Shown: positions 32,580-39,448 of the stretch, piece after piece
Numbering within the stretch: the first letter of the stretch is position 1
Layout: each line of letters begins with the position of its first letter
NCBI GenBank assembly: GCA_900540535.1
Contig: UQGM01000024.1
Span: forward strand, 1-39,448
Length of the DNA stretch: 39,448 nt
Reading direction: 5' to 3'
From: an uncultured Oscillospiraceae bacterium
GTDB taxonomy: Bacteria; Bacillota; Clostridia; Oscillospirales; Acutalibacteraceae
Notes under the pieces: model-generated
The model's database searches: none
Seen by the model: the letters and a program-made list of their open reading frames with translations, nothing else
What the model was told of the DNA's origin: nothing
Made by a program: the position numbers and the translations under genes

Positions 32580-33626
32580 TTACTTTAAATTATATTTTGT
32601 TTTTATATTAATTTCCGTATACATATATTCCGACTCAGGTTCTTTCCCCTGTTTAAGAAGCTTTGCCAGAAGCCCTAACGCTCTGTATCCCTGTTCATAT
32701 GCCTCCTGGTCAATGAGAAAATCCACTGTTCCCTCACTTAAAGCTCTGTCGTTATATGGTGTTCTGTCATAAATTATAACATAAGGCCTTTTCTTTAGCT
32801 GAAGCTGCTCAAAAGCTCGTCCGACTCCGCTCTGTCCGCCCGAAGCCATAAAAATGCCTTCTAAATCAGGATAAGCTGTCATGGCGTTCACAATTATCTT
32901 TGCCACCTCGTCGCTTTGGTCAAAGCTGCTCTGTACGCCAATAAGCTCCATATTGGGGAAACCGTATTTAAGCTCTTCTACAAATCCGTCAACACGGCAG
33001 CTTCCTGTAAGGTTTGAAAAAAAACCGGTAATTACAAGAACTTTTCCCTTTCCTCTCATCATCAGACCCATAAGCCCGGCAGCAGTTCTTCCGCTGCGTC
33101 TGTTATCAAGCCCCACAAAACAGCATCGCTTTGTGCCGACTATATCCGTATTGAAAGTAACCACGGGAATTTTCTTTACATCAATAAGTTCATTTATTTT
33201 TTCTCGTATTCCGTCACAGTCAACTGGCATTATAGCAAGGGCATCTATATTAAGCTCTTCAAGCTCCTTAATAGCCTTCATCTGCTGCTCTTCGTCCACA
33301 GTTTCATTTTCTTTAAGAATAATCTCAATACCCTTTTCCTTAAGCTCTTTACTGGCATGACGTATTCCCTTATTTACCTGGAGCATGAAAGAAGAACGGG
33401 CAAGCTGAGTAACTACACCTATGCACATGGTATCGCTTCCACGCTCACCGTCTACGGTTTTATTCCCTGATTTGCGGTGTTTTGGAACATACCCCAATTC
33501 ATCGGCTATACTCAGAATCTTTTCAGCTACCTTGGGATTAATGCGACCACGATGATTTAAGGCTCTGTCCACAGTTCCACGTGATACTCCTGCAAGTTCT
33601 GCTATCTGATTTATTGTCGCCGCCAT
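32580..33626 (-). CDS. LacI-family regulator of the inositol operon
   Basis: 348 residues: N-terminal LacI helix-turn-helix (INQIAELAGVSRGTVDRALN) and a periplasmic-binding-protein-like ligand domain (IGVVTQLARSSFMLQVNKGI, then GLDNRRSGRTAAGLMGLMM and FMASGGQSGVGRAF). The RGTVDRALN form is common in LacI regulators of sugar and polyol operons. It sits directly upstream of iolC on the same strand with its own promoter and terminator. It most likely represses iol genes until inositol or an intermediate binds. Good GGAGGG ribosome site. Confidence 0.88.
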   Translation of the reverse strand: MAATINQIAELAGVSRGTVDRALNHRGRINPKVAEKILSIADELGYVPKHRKSGNKTVDGERGSDTMCIGVVTQLARSSFMLQVNKGIRHASKELKEKGIEIILKENETVDEEQQMKAIKELEELNIDALAIMPVDCDGIREKINELIDVKKIPVVTFNTDIVGTKRCCFVGLDNRRSGRTAAGLMGLMMRGKGKVLVITGFFSNLTGSCRVDGFVEELKYGFPNMELIGVQSSFDQSDEVAKIIVNAMTAYPDLEGIFMASGGQSGVGRAFEQLQLKKRPYVIIYDRTPYNDRALSEGTVDFLIDQEAYEQGYRALGLLAKLLKQGKEPESEYMYTEINIKTKYNLK

Positions 33627-33641
33627 TTTATCCCTCCGCTC

Positions 33642-33652
33642 AAAACGATTTT
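33642..33652. promoter_or_regulatory. Candidate LacI operator, AAAACGATTTT
   Basis: Near-palindrome with the central CG typical of LacI-family operators, at the predicted +1 of the LacI gene. The same AAACGATTTT is found upstream of iolC at 32503. Confidence 0.5.
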
Positions 33653-33656
33653 AATC

Positions 33657-33685
33657 ATGATAGCATGAATAAACTAAATTAGCAA
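33657..33685 (-). promoter_or_regulatory. Promoter of the LacI regulator gene
   Basis: On the minus strand TTGCTA (33680-33685), 17-base spacer, TATCAT (33657-33662) with extended TGC. Confidence 0.6.
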
Positions 33686-33833
33686 GATAGTTGATCTGAT
33701 TTAAAATGGTAGCGAAAAACTAAGAAAAATACATCAAATATATTTACACATGCAATTTAACCCCCATACGTTTACATCCTCGAAAAGAATATAATATAAT
33801 TGTTAATTATGCATGATGTCCCCATTTGTTCTG

Positions 33834-33863
33834 TTGAAATTGCATTATTTTTTTTGCTATAAT
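33834..33863 (+). promoter_or_regulatory. Promoter of the YhhN-family gene
   Basis: TTGAAA (33834-33839), 18-base spacer, TATAAT (33858-33863). Confidence 0.6.
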
Positions 33864-33894
33864 TACTAAAATAGTTTTGAAAGTAGGAATAATT

Positions 33895-34605
33895 ATGTTG
33901 TTTAGTGCTGTTTTAGCTATTGGTATCGTTTCAGCTATTTTTTTTATGAAAGAAAGAGTAAAAAAGTGTGGTATTAAAGCTCTATTGCTGAAAACTGTTA
34001 CCAGTATAATATTTATTTTTTGTGGTGCTATCGGAAGCGCCAACGCCTTAAAACACGGATATTGTGTATTTCCTATTTTAGTTTTGATGGGACTTGTTTT
34101 CGGACTTTTAGGCGATATATGGCTGGATTTAAAATGGATATACAAAGATGATAATGATATATACACTTTTTCCGGATTCTTTTCATTTATTGTAGGTCAC
34201 ATATTATTTATTGCAGCAATATTACACAGATTCGCAGACTGGAATAAAATTATTTATATTGTACTTCCTGTTATAATTTCACTTATTGCAGCTGTGGGTA
34301 TGCTAATTTTAGAAAAACCTTTAAAGATGAAATACGGAAAATTCAAAGCGATAACAGTCGTATATACATTCATAGTAGCTCTATTGGCATTTTTGTCAGG
34401 ATCATTTGCCTTAATGAACGGATTTAAAATAATGACCCTCAACCTTATGTTTGCCGGCGGTATATTCTTTGCTCTTTCTGATCTTATCCTTTCGGGAACA
34501 TATTTCGGAGAAAATAAGAAAAGACCAATTGACATAATAACTAATCATACTACATATTATGCCGCTCAGTTTTTAATAGCTTCTTCTTTGATGTTTCTTA
34601 AATAA
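33895..34605 (+). CDS. YhhN/TMEM86-family membrane protein (lysoplasmalogenase-like)
   Basis: 236 residues from ATG 33895, which has TAGGAAT before it; an upstream TTG at 33877 is less likely. About eight hydrophobic helices. The family signature is seen as LVFGLLGDIWLDL (polar residues within a helix), FIVGHILFIAAI, and near the end FAGGIFFALSDLILS and TYYAAQFLIASSL. In animals the family cleaves the vinyl-ether bond of lysoplasmalogens. Many anaerobic Clostridia make plasmalogens, so a lipid role is plausible but not shown. Confidence 0.8.
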   Translation: MLFSAVLAIGIVSAIFFMKERVKKCGIKALLLKTVTSIIFIFCGAIGSANALKHGYCVFPILVLMGLVFGLLGDIWLDLKWIYKDDNDIYTFSGFFSFIVGHILFIAAILHRFADWNKIIYIVLPVIISLIAAVGMLILEKPLKMKYGKFKAITVVYTFIVALLAFLSGSFALMNGFKIMTLNLMFAGGIFFALSDLILSGTYFGENKKRPIDIITNHTTYYAAQFLIASSLMFLK

Positions 34606-34624
34606 ATAATAAAATATGCAATAT

Positions 34625-34667
34625 AAAAAGCCTTATGATTTCTTAAATGAAAACATAAGGCTTTTTA
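34625..34667. terminator. Bidirectional terminator
   Basis: AAAAAGCCTTATG and CATAAGGCTTTTT around a 16-base loop, between the convergent YhhN and DUF4367 genes. Confidence 0.85.
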
Positions 34668-34684
34668 ATATTAAAATTAAAAAA

Positions 34685-35380
34685 TCAATTGTGCGCTGAA
34701 CGGGCAATTTCAAGTATTTCTTCTTTAGGAAGATCGCTCACCATTATATAATAGGAGGATCCTTGCCGCCAAAACAATCTGTTTCCTCTCTTTTCATAAT
34801 ATAAAGCATCGCTTCCGAAAAGTTCAACATATTCTATTTTGCTGTCTTCAGTATCTAAAGTTAACACTCCTCCGCCATATACAGCCCCTTGGTAAATATG
34901 AATATAGTTTCCGGCACCATTAACATATTCTTTACGAAAATAATCAGTACTGCAATTATATTCTGTTCTTTCAAAATCAGCAGGAACATAAAAATAAGTC
35001 TCTGTAAAAACAGCTTTTGGATCGTATGCCGGATCTTCACTAAGGTTTATAGTTGTAGATATACCATTATTAGTGTTTTTGAAAAAGCCTAAAAATGAAT
35101 CTCTCAAAGCAGTTACACTGAACAGCGCCAATGAAACAAACATAACAGATGCCAACACCAGTGATGTTATTCGTCTAAATGCAGAAGTAAAATAAATTAC
35201 ATGACCTTTATTGCTATCTTCATACTCACAATATAAAAGAGTTTGCATTTTATTTTTGAATTTCTTTGAAAAAGTTATATTTTCAAGCTCTTCATCTTTC
35301 GGCAGAGAATTCATCCATTGTTCCTGATAAAGCATGAGAGCTGCTGTTAGTTTCTCGTCGTACTTCGTATTACAATACAT
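34685..35380 (-). CDS. Membrane-anchored DUF4367 protein, probable anti-sigma partner
   Basis: 231 residues from ATG 35380, with AAGGAG six bases ahead and an 11-base overlap with the sigma gene. Residues 1-75 are cytoplasmic and charged; one membrane helix (LVLASVMFVSLALFSVTAL) follows, then an outer DUF4367 domain (FYVPADFE, VEYVEL-like strands, and an end rich in Tyr such as SSYYIMVSDLP). Genes of this layout next to ECF sigma factors usually encode the anti-sigma factor that senses an outside signal. No zinc-type anti-sigma motif (HxxxCxxC) is visible, so this is inference from position and topology. Confidence 0.75.
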   Translation of the reverse strand: MYCNTKYDEKLTAALMLYQEQWMNSLPKDEELENITFSKKFKNKMQTLLYCEYEDSNKGHVIYFTSAFRRITSLVLASVMFVSLALFSVTALRDSFLGFFKNTNNGISTTINLSEDPAYDPKAVFTETYFYVPADFERTEYNCSTDYFRKEYVNGAGNYIHIYQGAVYGGGVLTLDTEDSKIEYVELFGSDALYYEKRGNRLFWRQGSSYYIMVSDLPKEEILEIARSAHN

Positions 35381-35915
35381 CAAAATCTCCTTCTTCCCCA
35401 AGTATTAACATCAATTTCTCCTTTGCCCTCTGCAATCTTTTTCTCACAGTAACGGCACTTATACCAAGAAGATCTCCTATCTCGGCATCCTTGTATTGGT
35501 GTACATACCTTAAAATAAGTACATCTCTGTAAATATCGGGAAGTTTCTCTATTGCCTGTGCAATAACATGTGTATCTATACTGTCCAAATCAGGAGAATC
35601 AACATAAATTTCCTGCTCATTGTCATCAATGTTAACTGTCGCTTCCCTTTTACGTTTCATGTACATATCTTTTGATACACTCTCAGTAACTATAACGATG
35701 AAACTCTTAGTTTTGTGACAATTAACCTCATCTATTTTATTTAAATATTTCATCAGCTTCAAAAAAGCATTATGCACTGCATCTTCTGCAAGGGCATCAT
35801 CGCAGAGAATATTATAGGCAACGTACTTCATAAGCTTACCATATTTTATATAAAGTTCTTCAAATTTTGATCTCCCTTCTGTAGTGTCAAGTACGCTCAG
35901 ATAGAAAACCAGCAT
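35370..35915 (-). CDS. RNA polymerase sigma factor, ECF type
   Basis: 181 residues from ATG 35915, preceded by AGGGAG; the frame is open 12 codons further with no ribosome site. Region 2: FEELYIKYGKLMKYVAYNIL and ALAEDAVHNAFLKLMK. Region 4: IEKLPDIYRDVLILRYVHQY and DAEIGDLLGISAVTVRKRLQ. It directs RNA polymerase to a small stress or envelope regulon. Overlaps the DUF4367 membrane protein gene, its likely partner. Confidence 0.93.
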   Translation of the reverse strand: MLVFYLSVLDTTEGRSKFEELYIKYGKLMKYVAYNILCDDALAEDAVHNAFLKLMKYLNKIDEVNCHKTKSFIVIVTESVSKDMYMKRKREATVNIDDNEQEIYVDSPDLDSIDTHVIAQAIEKLPDIYRDVLILRYVHQYKDAEIGDLLGISAVTVRKRLQRAKEKLMLILGEEGDFDVL

Positions 35916-35979
35916 TCTTCTTTTTCTCCCTAAATGTTTTTTGCAAAACATATACTTTTTCGCTGCTAATACATATATC

Positions 35980-36008
35980 AGTATAAAGCATATAAATCAT
36001 TTTCTCAA
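35980..36008 (-). promoter_or_regulatory. Promoter of the ECF sigma gene
   Basis: On the minus strand TTGAGA (36003-36008), 17-base spacer, TATACT (35980-35985). It is a housekeeping-type promoter; no ECF-type AAC/CGT pattern was recognised. Confidence 0.55.
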
Positions 36009-36174
36009 CCGAAAATTTTTTCGTAAATGTATTTCCATGAAAAAACGATAACTGAAATCAACAAATTATAACTAAACTTTTATTTTTGAATAGTAAAAAG
36101 TTAATCAAAATAAATACAGTTTTTAATTCTCTATTGAAAAAATAATTAGGTTTAATGAATTCATTTTTACATGC

Positions 36175-36207
36175 AAAAGACCTATCTGCATTGCAGACAA
36201 GTCTTTT
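36175..36207 (-). terminator. Terminator of the ABC permease gene
   Basis: Nearly complete inverted repeat of two 16-base arms (AAAAGACCTATCTGCA and TGCAGACAAGTCTTTT) with two wobble pairs and T-runs. Confidence 0.75.
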
Positions 36208-36235
36208 AATAAAAGTAATGTCGGTGTCTTAATTA

Positions 36236-37819
36236 TCAGTGTCTTATTCTAAATGTTTTCGGTGCCAGTCGATAGGCAAGTGCAAAGGAAACACAGACAT
36301 ATATCAAACTGAAAACACAGACGCTTATTCCGAAAATCATTACAGGTATCTCTTTATCCATAACAAAATAACATATAAAATAGGTTACTGTATTAACGAT
36401 TCCATAAGCTGCATTTTTCATTTCCATATTCTCATTATAAGGCTGCATCAAATAATAAAGCACCATAGTATGTACTGAGAAGAAAAGCGACATTGCTATT
36501 ATTGTAAAGAATATCAAAGGATAAAGCGCTATATTATCTGTACCGCCATTTATATAAAGCAGTAAAGGCATACCAACTGCTATAACTGACGCAGGCATCA
36601 AATTAACAAGCACGATATACTTTAATCTTTGTATAAACAGGTTCAATATAGCCGTAGGCTGTCTGTAAAAACGATACAAAAGCATACTGTGATCACAGTT
36701 TACAAACATAGCCTGGGTCATTGTACGTCCCCTGTTTATAAAATACATTATAATTAAAAACAAAGACAGCTTATTTAAAATAAACTTATTAATTTCTCCG
36801 TTTATATCGGGAATAAAGAAGCTCAGCGCAATTAAAACAGCAAAAATAGCAACCAGCACAACGGTTATTTTCTTTGCAGATTTAGTAAGTATTTTAGAGT
36901 GACGCTTCATAAATATCTCATTGAAATATTTATAACCGGTCTTATTGCTTGTAATATTTACATCATTATCAATTTTACCCTGGAACATACTTTGTGTTCT
37001 CTGAGTCTCAACGCTTTTATTCATTGCAAGATTTTGAGGATTGAGAACAAAAAGCTGTATGCTGCGATAATCCTTGAATTTAGCTATATATGAAAAAGCA
37101 AATACAGCACCAACCATAAGAAGAAGAGTCACCGCTACAACTGCTGCACCGGGAATTGCAAAACCGAAAACAGCAGGAATATATGCTGCGGCAATAAACA
37201 CCACATCAACTACCATTACCACAGAATACTTAAATCCCTCATGTTTCAAATTAGTTATATGCTTTGAATCATACATCAGTGAAAAACTGCCGAAAATCGG
37301 TTTAACCGCACAGACAGTAAACGGAATTACAAGACAGTAAAAAACATTCACACCGCAAATAAGACCAAATACAAGTGCGATTACAGTAAAACCAACAAAT
37401 GTTTTCAAAAGATAATAGATATAATTTGAAACAGTATAGTCTTTTGCATCAAGACGCATTATAAACATTGCGTAATACTTATCACGGGATGGATCAAACA
37501 TTCCTATATTTGTAATTCCTCCCGCCAGAGTAAGGAAAAAGAGGATATTCAAAAAGGCATCAGCTGGATTTTTCATCTGGCTTGCAGGCAAATATACCAT
37601 AAGGCCTATGTAAATGGCTTTGCCGACAAATATCATCAAAAACTGCCAAATGGCACTTATTACCGCTGCAAATCTCTTGAGTCCCTTACTTGAATACAAA
37701 CTGTCAGGCAAAAGGCGCTTTACAAGAGGTATTGATTTTAAAGAAAATATTACAGTATTTACTTTATAAGCATTGGCAAGACGAAAGGAATGAGCAAAAG
37801 TTTTAAACATCCCCGTCAC
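36236..37819 (-). CDS. ABC exporter permease
   Basis: 527 residues with about 12 hydrophobic helices in two halves joined by a charged stretch (about 250-310). Start FAHSFRLANAYKVNTVIFSLKSIP is cytoplasmic. The ATG overlaps the ATPase gene by 17 bases, so the two are translated together. No recognised substrate motif; it resembles uncharacterised permeases of Clostridia paired with small ATPases. Confidence 0.75.
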   Translation of the reverse strand: MTGMFKTFAHSFRLANAYKVNTVIFSLKSIPLVKRLLPDSLYSSKGLKRFAAVISAIWQFLMIFVGKAIYIGLMVYLPASQMKNPADAFLNILFFLTLAGGITNIGMFDPSRDKYYAMFIMRLDAKDYTVSNYIYYLLKTFVGFTVIALVFGLICGVNVFYCLVIPFTVCAVKPIFGSFSLMYDSKHITNLKHEGFKYSVVMVVDVVFIAAAYIPAVFGFAIPGAAVVAVTLLLMVGAVFAFSYIAKFKDYRSIQLFVLNPQNLAMNKSVETQRTQSMFQGKIDNDVNITSNKTGYKYFNEIFMKRHSKILTKSAKKITVVLVAIFAVLIALSFFIPDINGEINKFILNKLSLFLIIMYFINRGRTMTQAMFVNCDHSMLLYRFYRQPTAILNLFIQRLKYIVLVNLMPASVIAVGMPLLLYINGGTDNIALYPLIFFTIIAMSLFFSVHTMVLYYLMQPYNENMEMKNAAYGIVNTVTYFICYFVMDKEIPVMIFGISVCVFSLIYVCVSFALAYRLAPKTFRIRH

Positions 37820-38510
37820 CTCTCAAAGCAGCTATAATTTTTTCTTTAAGTTCTGCATTGTCAAGGTGTTCCTTCTCTATACCCTCAAGGACACCGTCGT
37901 TTAGAATGACAATTTCATCACATAAATCCAGTGCAAGCTCCAAAATATGAGTTGAAAAAATTATAATATGTTCTTCCTTTAAGCTCTTCAAAAGCTGCTT
38001 CATCTCATCGGCAACAACAACATCAAAGGATGTAAGAGGTTCATCGAGGAGCAAAATCGCCGGATCAGCTATGAAATTCACAAGCATCTGCATTTTATTT
38101 TTCATGCCGTGAGAATAATCTTTCATAAGCTTATTTCTGTCCTCAGGGGCAATTTTCATAAGGTCAAAATATTCATCCATCGCCTGCTGATTTGATTTTT
38201 CTGGCTTATTTATATCGAGAAAAAATTTAAGGAACTCCCCTGCCGTTAAAAATTCAGGAACAACAGGCGTTGAAAGGACATAACCAATATCGGCAGAACT
38301 TATATCTCTTTCCCTTCCGTTTTCCTCAACGGTTATTTTTCCGTCATCAGCTTTTATATCTTCACTTATACAGTTAAAGAGCGTTGTTTTTCCCGCTCCG
38401 TTTCTTCCGAGAAGTCCGTAAATCTTACCCTTTTCAAAAGAAAAGTTTATACCTTTTAGTACTTCCTTTTCTGAAAAATTCTTTTTAACATTTTTTAATA
38501 CAAGGTGCAT
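37803..38510 (-). CDS. ABC exporter ATP-binding protein
   Basis: 235 residues. Walker A GRNGAGKTT near residue 35, signature in divergent form YSHGMKNKM, Walker B ILLLDEPLTSFD, and FSTHILE as H-loop. The SHGMK-type signature is usual in ATPases paired with ABC-2-like exporters. First gene of the pair; a GAGGT ribosome site precedes it. Confidence 0.9.
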   Translation of the reverse strand: MHLVLKNVKKNFSEKEVLKGINFSFEKGKIYGLLGRNGAGKTTLFNCISEDIKADDGKITVEENGRERDISSADIGYVLSTPVVPEFLTAGEFLKFFLDINKPEKSNQQAMDEYFDLMKIAPEDRNKLMKDYSHGMKNKMQMLVNFIADPAILLLDEPLTSFDVVVADEMKQLLKSLKEEHIIIFSTHILELALDLCDEIVILNDGVLEGIEKEHLDNAELKEKIIAALRGDGDV

Positions 38511-38650
38511 CGTTTACCTCCAAAGCAGCATTATGCAAGTTGTTATGATGTTATTCTATCATAATTTACGGCAAATTCAACGATTTTTACTTTTTTATAG
38601 CTTAAAAATATTAAAAAATTCCAATTTCAATGAAAAAGTTTCCCACAAAG

Positions 38651-38686
38651 CAAAAACAGCTTTGTCGTAAAACAAAACTGTTTTTG
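38651..38686. terminator. Bidirectional hairpin terminator
   Basis: CAAAAACAG and CTGTTTTTG with further inner pairing (TTTGT/ACAAA), just past the zinc-ribbon gene stop. Confidence 0.7.
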
Positions 38687-38691
38687 AAAAA

Positions 38692-38931
38692 TTATAAATT
38701 CTTGTTTTTTTCAAAACCCTTCATATCATCAAGAGATATATCTTTCCTGCAATCAAGGCAGTAAAAATAAATTGTCCTGAATCTTATTTCGCCTTCAGTA
38801 TCCGAAAAATCATATTCCTTAGCTTCAGGCGAATTTGAATTCACACTTTTATCAATATACCTTGTCTGCACTCTTCTGCCACATTCGGGACAGCAATGTT
38901 TCTTAAAATGTGTATAGAAAAAGTTAAGCAT
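38692..38931 (-). CDS. Small zinc-ribbon protein next to the mobile-element edge
   Basis: 79 residues from ATG 38931 (MLNFFYTHFKKHCCPECGRR). Two CxxC pairs, CPEC near residue 14 and CLDC near 60, form a typical zinc ribbon. The frame is open 24 codons further into the recombinase end, but that part (SFLFYLVCTPCTP) reads like translated att/element DNA. No good ribosome site precedes ATG 38931, so the native upstream part may have been replaced when the element inserted. Function unknown. Confidence 0.55.
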   Translation of the reverse strand: MLNFFYTHFKKHCCPECGRRVQTRYIDKSVNSNSPEAKEYDFSDTEGEIRFRTIYFYCLDCRKDISLDDMKGFEKNKNL

Positions 38932-38934
38932 CGG

Positions 38935-38949
38935 TGTACAAGGGGTACA
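38935..38949. other. Possible attachment-site core at the element boundary
   Basis: TGTACAAGGGGTACA has 5-base inverted arms TGTAC/GTACA around AAGGG. It lies between the recombinase stop (38991) and the zinc-ribbon gene, where base composition changes. Serine recombinase sites are often short imperfect inverted repeats like this. Confidence 0.35.
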
Positions 38950-38990
38950 AACGAGATAAAATAGAAATGAGGGGCGATAGAGCGGAAATA

Positions 38991-39448
38991 TCAGATTTTC
39001 CACTCTATCTGAACACGGTCGCTGGTGGCCTTGATTGTAGAAATCAAGCCATCGGCGGCTTTTCTTTTGTCGTCAAAATCTATGCTCTCCCAGTTGTCGA
39101 GATAATAGGACAATTTCTTTATCTGCTGGGGCGATATGGTTTCGACGCTCAAATCGGCTATTGCTTTTGAAATGGTCTGACGGCGGGTGTCCAGTTCTTC
39201 GATTTTCTTGTTGGCGTAAGCAAGCAAGGTCGCATTGGCTCCGGTCAGCGTGTCCAGCAGCTTTTCAATTTCTACCTCCACCTGCGCCAGCTCTACTTGA
39301 TAGGCTGTCAGTTTCGGATTGACCTTTTCCTCTGTGCTGTGGAGTATCTGAAAATCCTTGAACTTCTCCTGCATGGCCGAGAAAATGAATTGTTCAAATT
39401 CTTCTTTGCGGATTTTCCCGCAGCCCGGACAGCCTTTGTTTTCCGTCC
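38991..39448 (-). CDS. Large serine recombinase, C-terminal part (gene continues past the window)
   Basis: The frame stays open to the right edge. The visible 151 codons start with a recombinase zinc-ribbon half (GCPGCGKIRKEEFEQFIFSA), followed by a long coiled coil (about KLTAYQVELAQVEVEIEKLL to DTRRQTISKAIADLS) and the usual end of Firmicutes large serine recombinases, VQIEWKI. Such enzymes integrate and excise conjugative transposons and phages. The DNA is plainly GC-richer than its neighbours, a sign of transfer. The catalytic Ser domain would lie outside the window, so activity cannot be judged. Confidence 0.88.
   Translation of the reverse strand, partial: TENKGCPGCGKIRKEEFEQFIFSAMQEKFKDFQILHSTEEKVNPKLTAYQVELAQVEVEIEKLLDTLTGANATLLAYANKKIEELDTRRQTISKAIADLSVETISPQQIKKLSYYLDNWESIDFDDKRKAADGLISTIKATSDRVQIEWKI

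Larger units (their letters stand above)
35916..36235. other. 320-base gene-free stretch
   Basis: Very AT-rich. It holds the sigma-gene promoter (35980-36008) and the terminator of the ABC permease gene (36175-36207). I see no other feature. Confidence 0.6.

Noticed and set aside
38932..39003. 24-codon N-terminal extension of the zinc-ribbon protein
   Set aside because: It starts with a GTG inside the recombinase gene and covers probable element-end DNA.

Overview
The window looks like part of the chromosome of a low-GC, anaerobic, carbohydrate-fermenting Clostridia, most likely a gut Oscillospiraceae/Ruminococcaceae-type bacterium. The basis is AT-rich intergenic DNA, strong AGGAGG-type ribosome sites, sugar, uronate and inositol catabolism genes, acetate kinase, YtrA/YtrB-type ABC modules and a BspA-like leucine-rich-repeat lipoprotein. 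No respiratory genes, rRNA, tRNA or CRISPR array were seen. The species call is inference.

Layout. (1) 1-6778: a glycan-use locus. A GH127-family enzyme, a GPH-type sugar symporter, an LRR lipoprotein and a GH36 alpha-galactosidase (single-base frameshift, cut by the left edge) run leftwards. A divergent AraC regulator runs the other way. (2) 6845-10461: a YtrA-like GntR regulator, ABC ATPase and large permease, with a near-consensus promoter and an inverted repeat. (3) 10511-14836: a glucuronate/fructuronate branch with uxuA-uxaC, a GntR/FCD regulator and a divergent SDR mannonate oxidoreductase. Palindromic GTATAC operators lie at the uxuA promoter. (4) 14917-15351: a small helical protein of unknown function. 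(5) 15411-20725: a tightly overlapping operon of two CydDC-like ABC half-transporters, a YgbA-type Cys-rich protein and a DUF454 protein fused to a heavy-metal domain, probably followed by tspO. It starts at a near-perfect promoter followed by three copies of a DtxR/IdeR-like box, and tspO has a hairpin that hides its ribosome site. This is the best candidate for an undescribed system. (6) 20857-24409: a 2-hydroxyacid dehydrogenase, tmcAL and a divergent ackA with a TTG start. (7) 24500-33685: a complete-looking myo-inositol operon, iolC-D-B-(iron alcohol dehydrogenase)-G-E-J, with a LacI regulator upstream. There is no iolA; an iron-dependent alcohol dehydrogenase sits among the iol genes. 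(8) 33834-38686: a YhhN-family membrane protein, an ECF sigma factor with a DUF4367 membrane partner, and a second ABC exporter pair. (9) 38692-39448: a zinc-ribbon protein next to the C-terminal end of a large serine recombinase. The recombinase is visibly GC-richer and marks the edge of an integrated mobile element that continues past the window.

How the parts fit: the cell imports oligosaccharides by a cation symporter and cuts them inside. It funnels uronates to KDG and inositol to DHAP plus malonate semialdehyde, and makes acetate and ATP through AckA. Each catabolic block carries its own local regulator (AraC, GntR-FCD, LacI) with recognisable DNA sites nearby.
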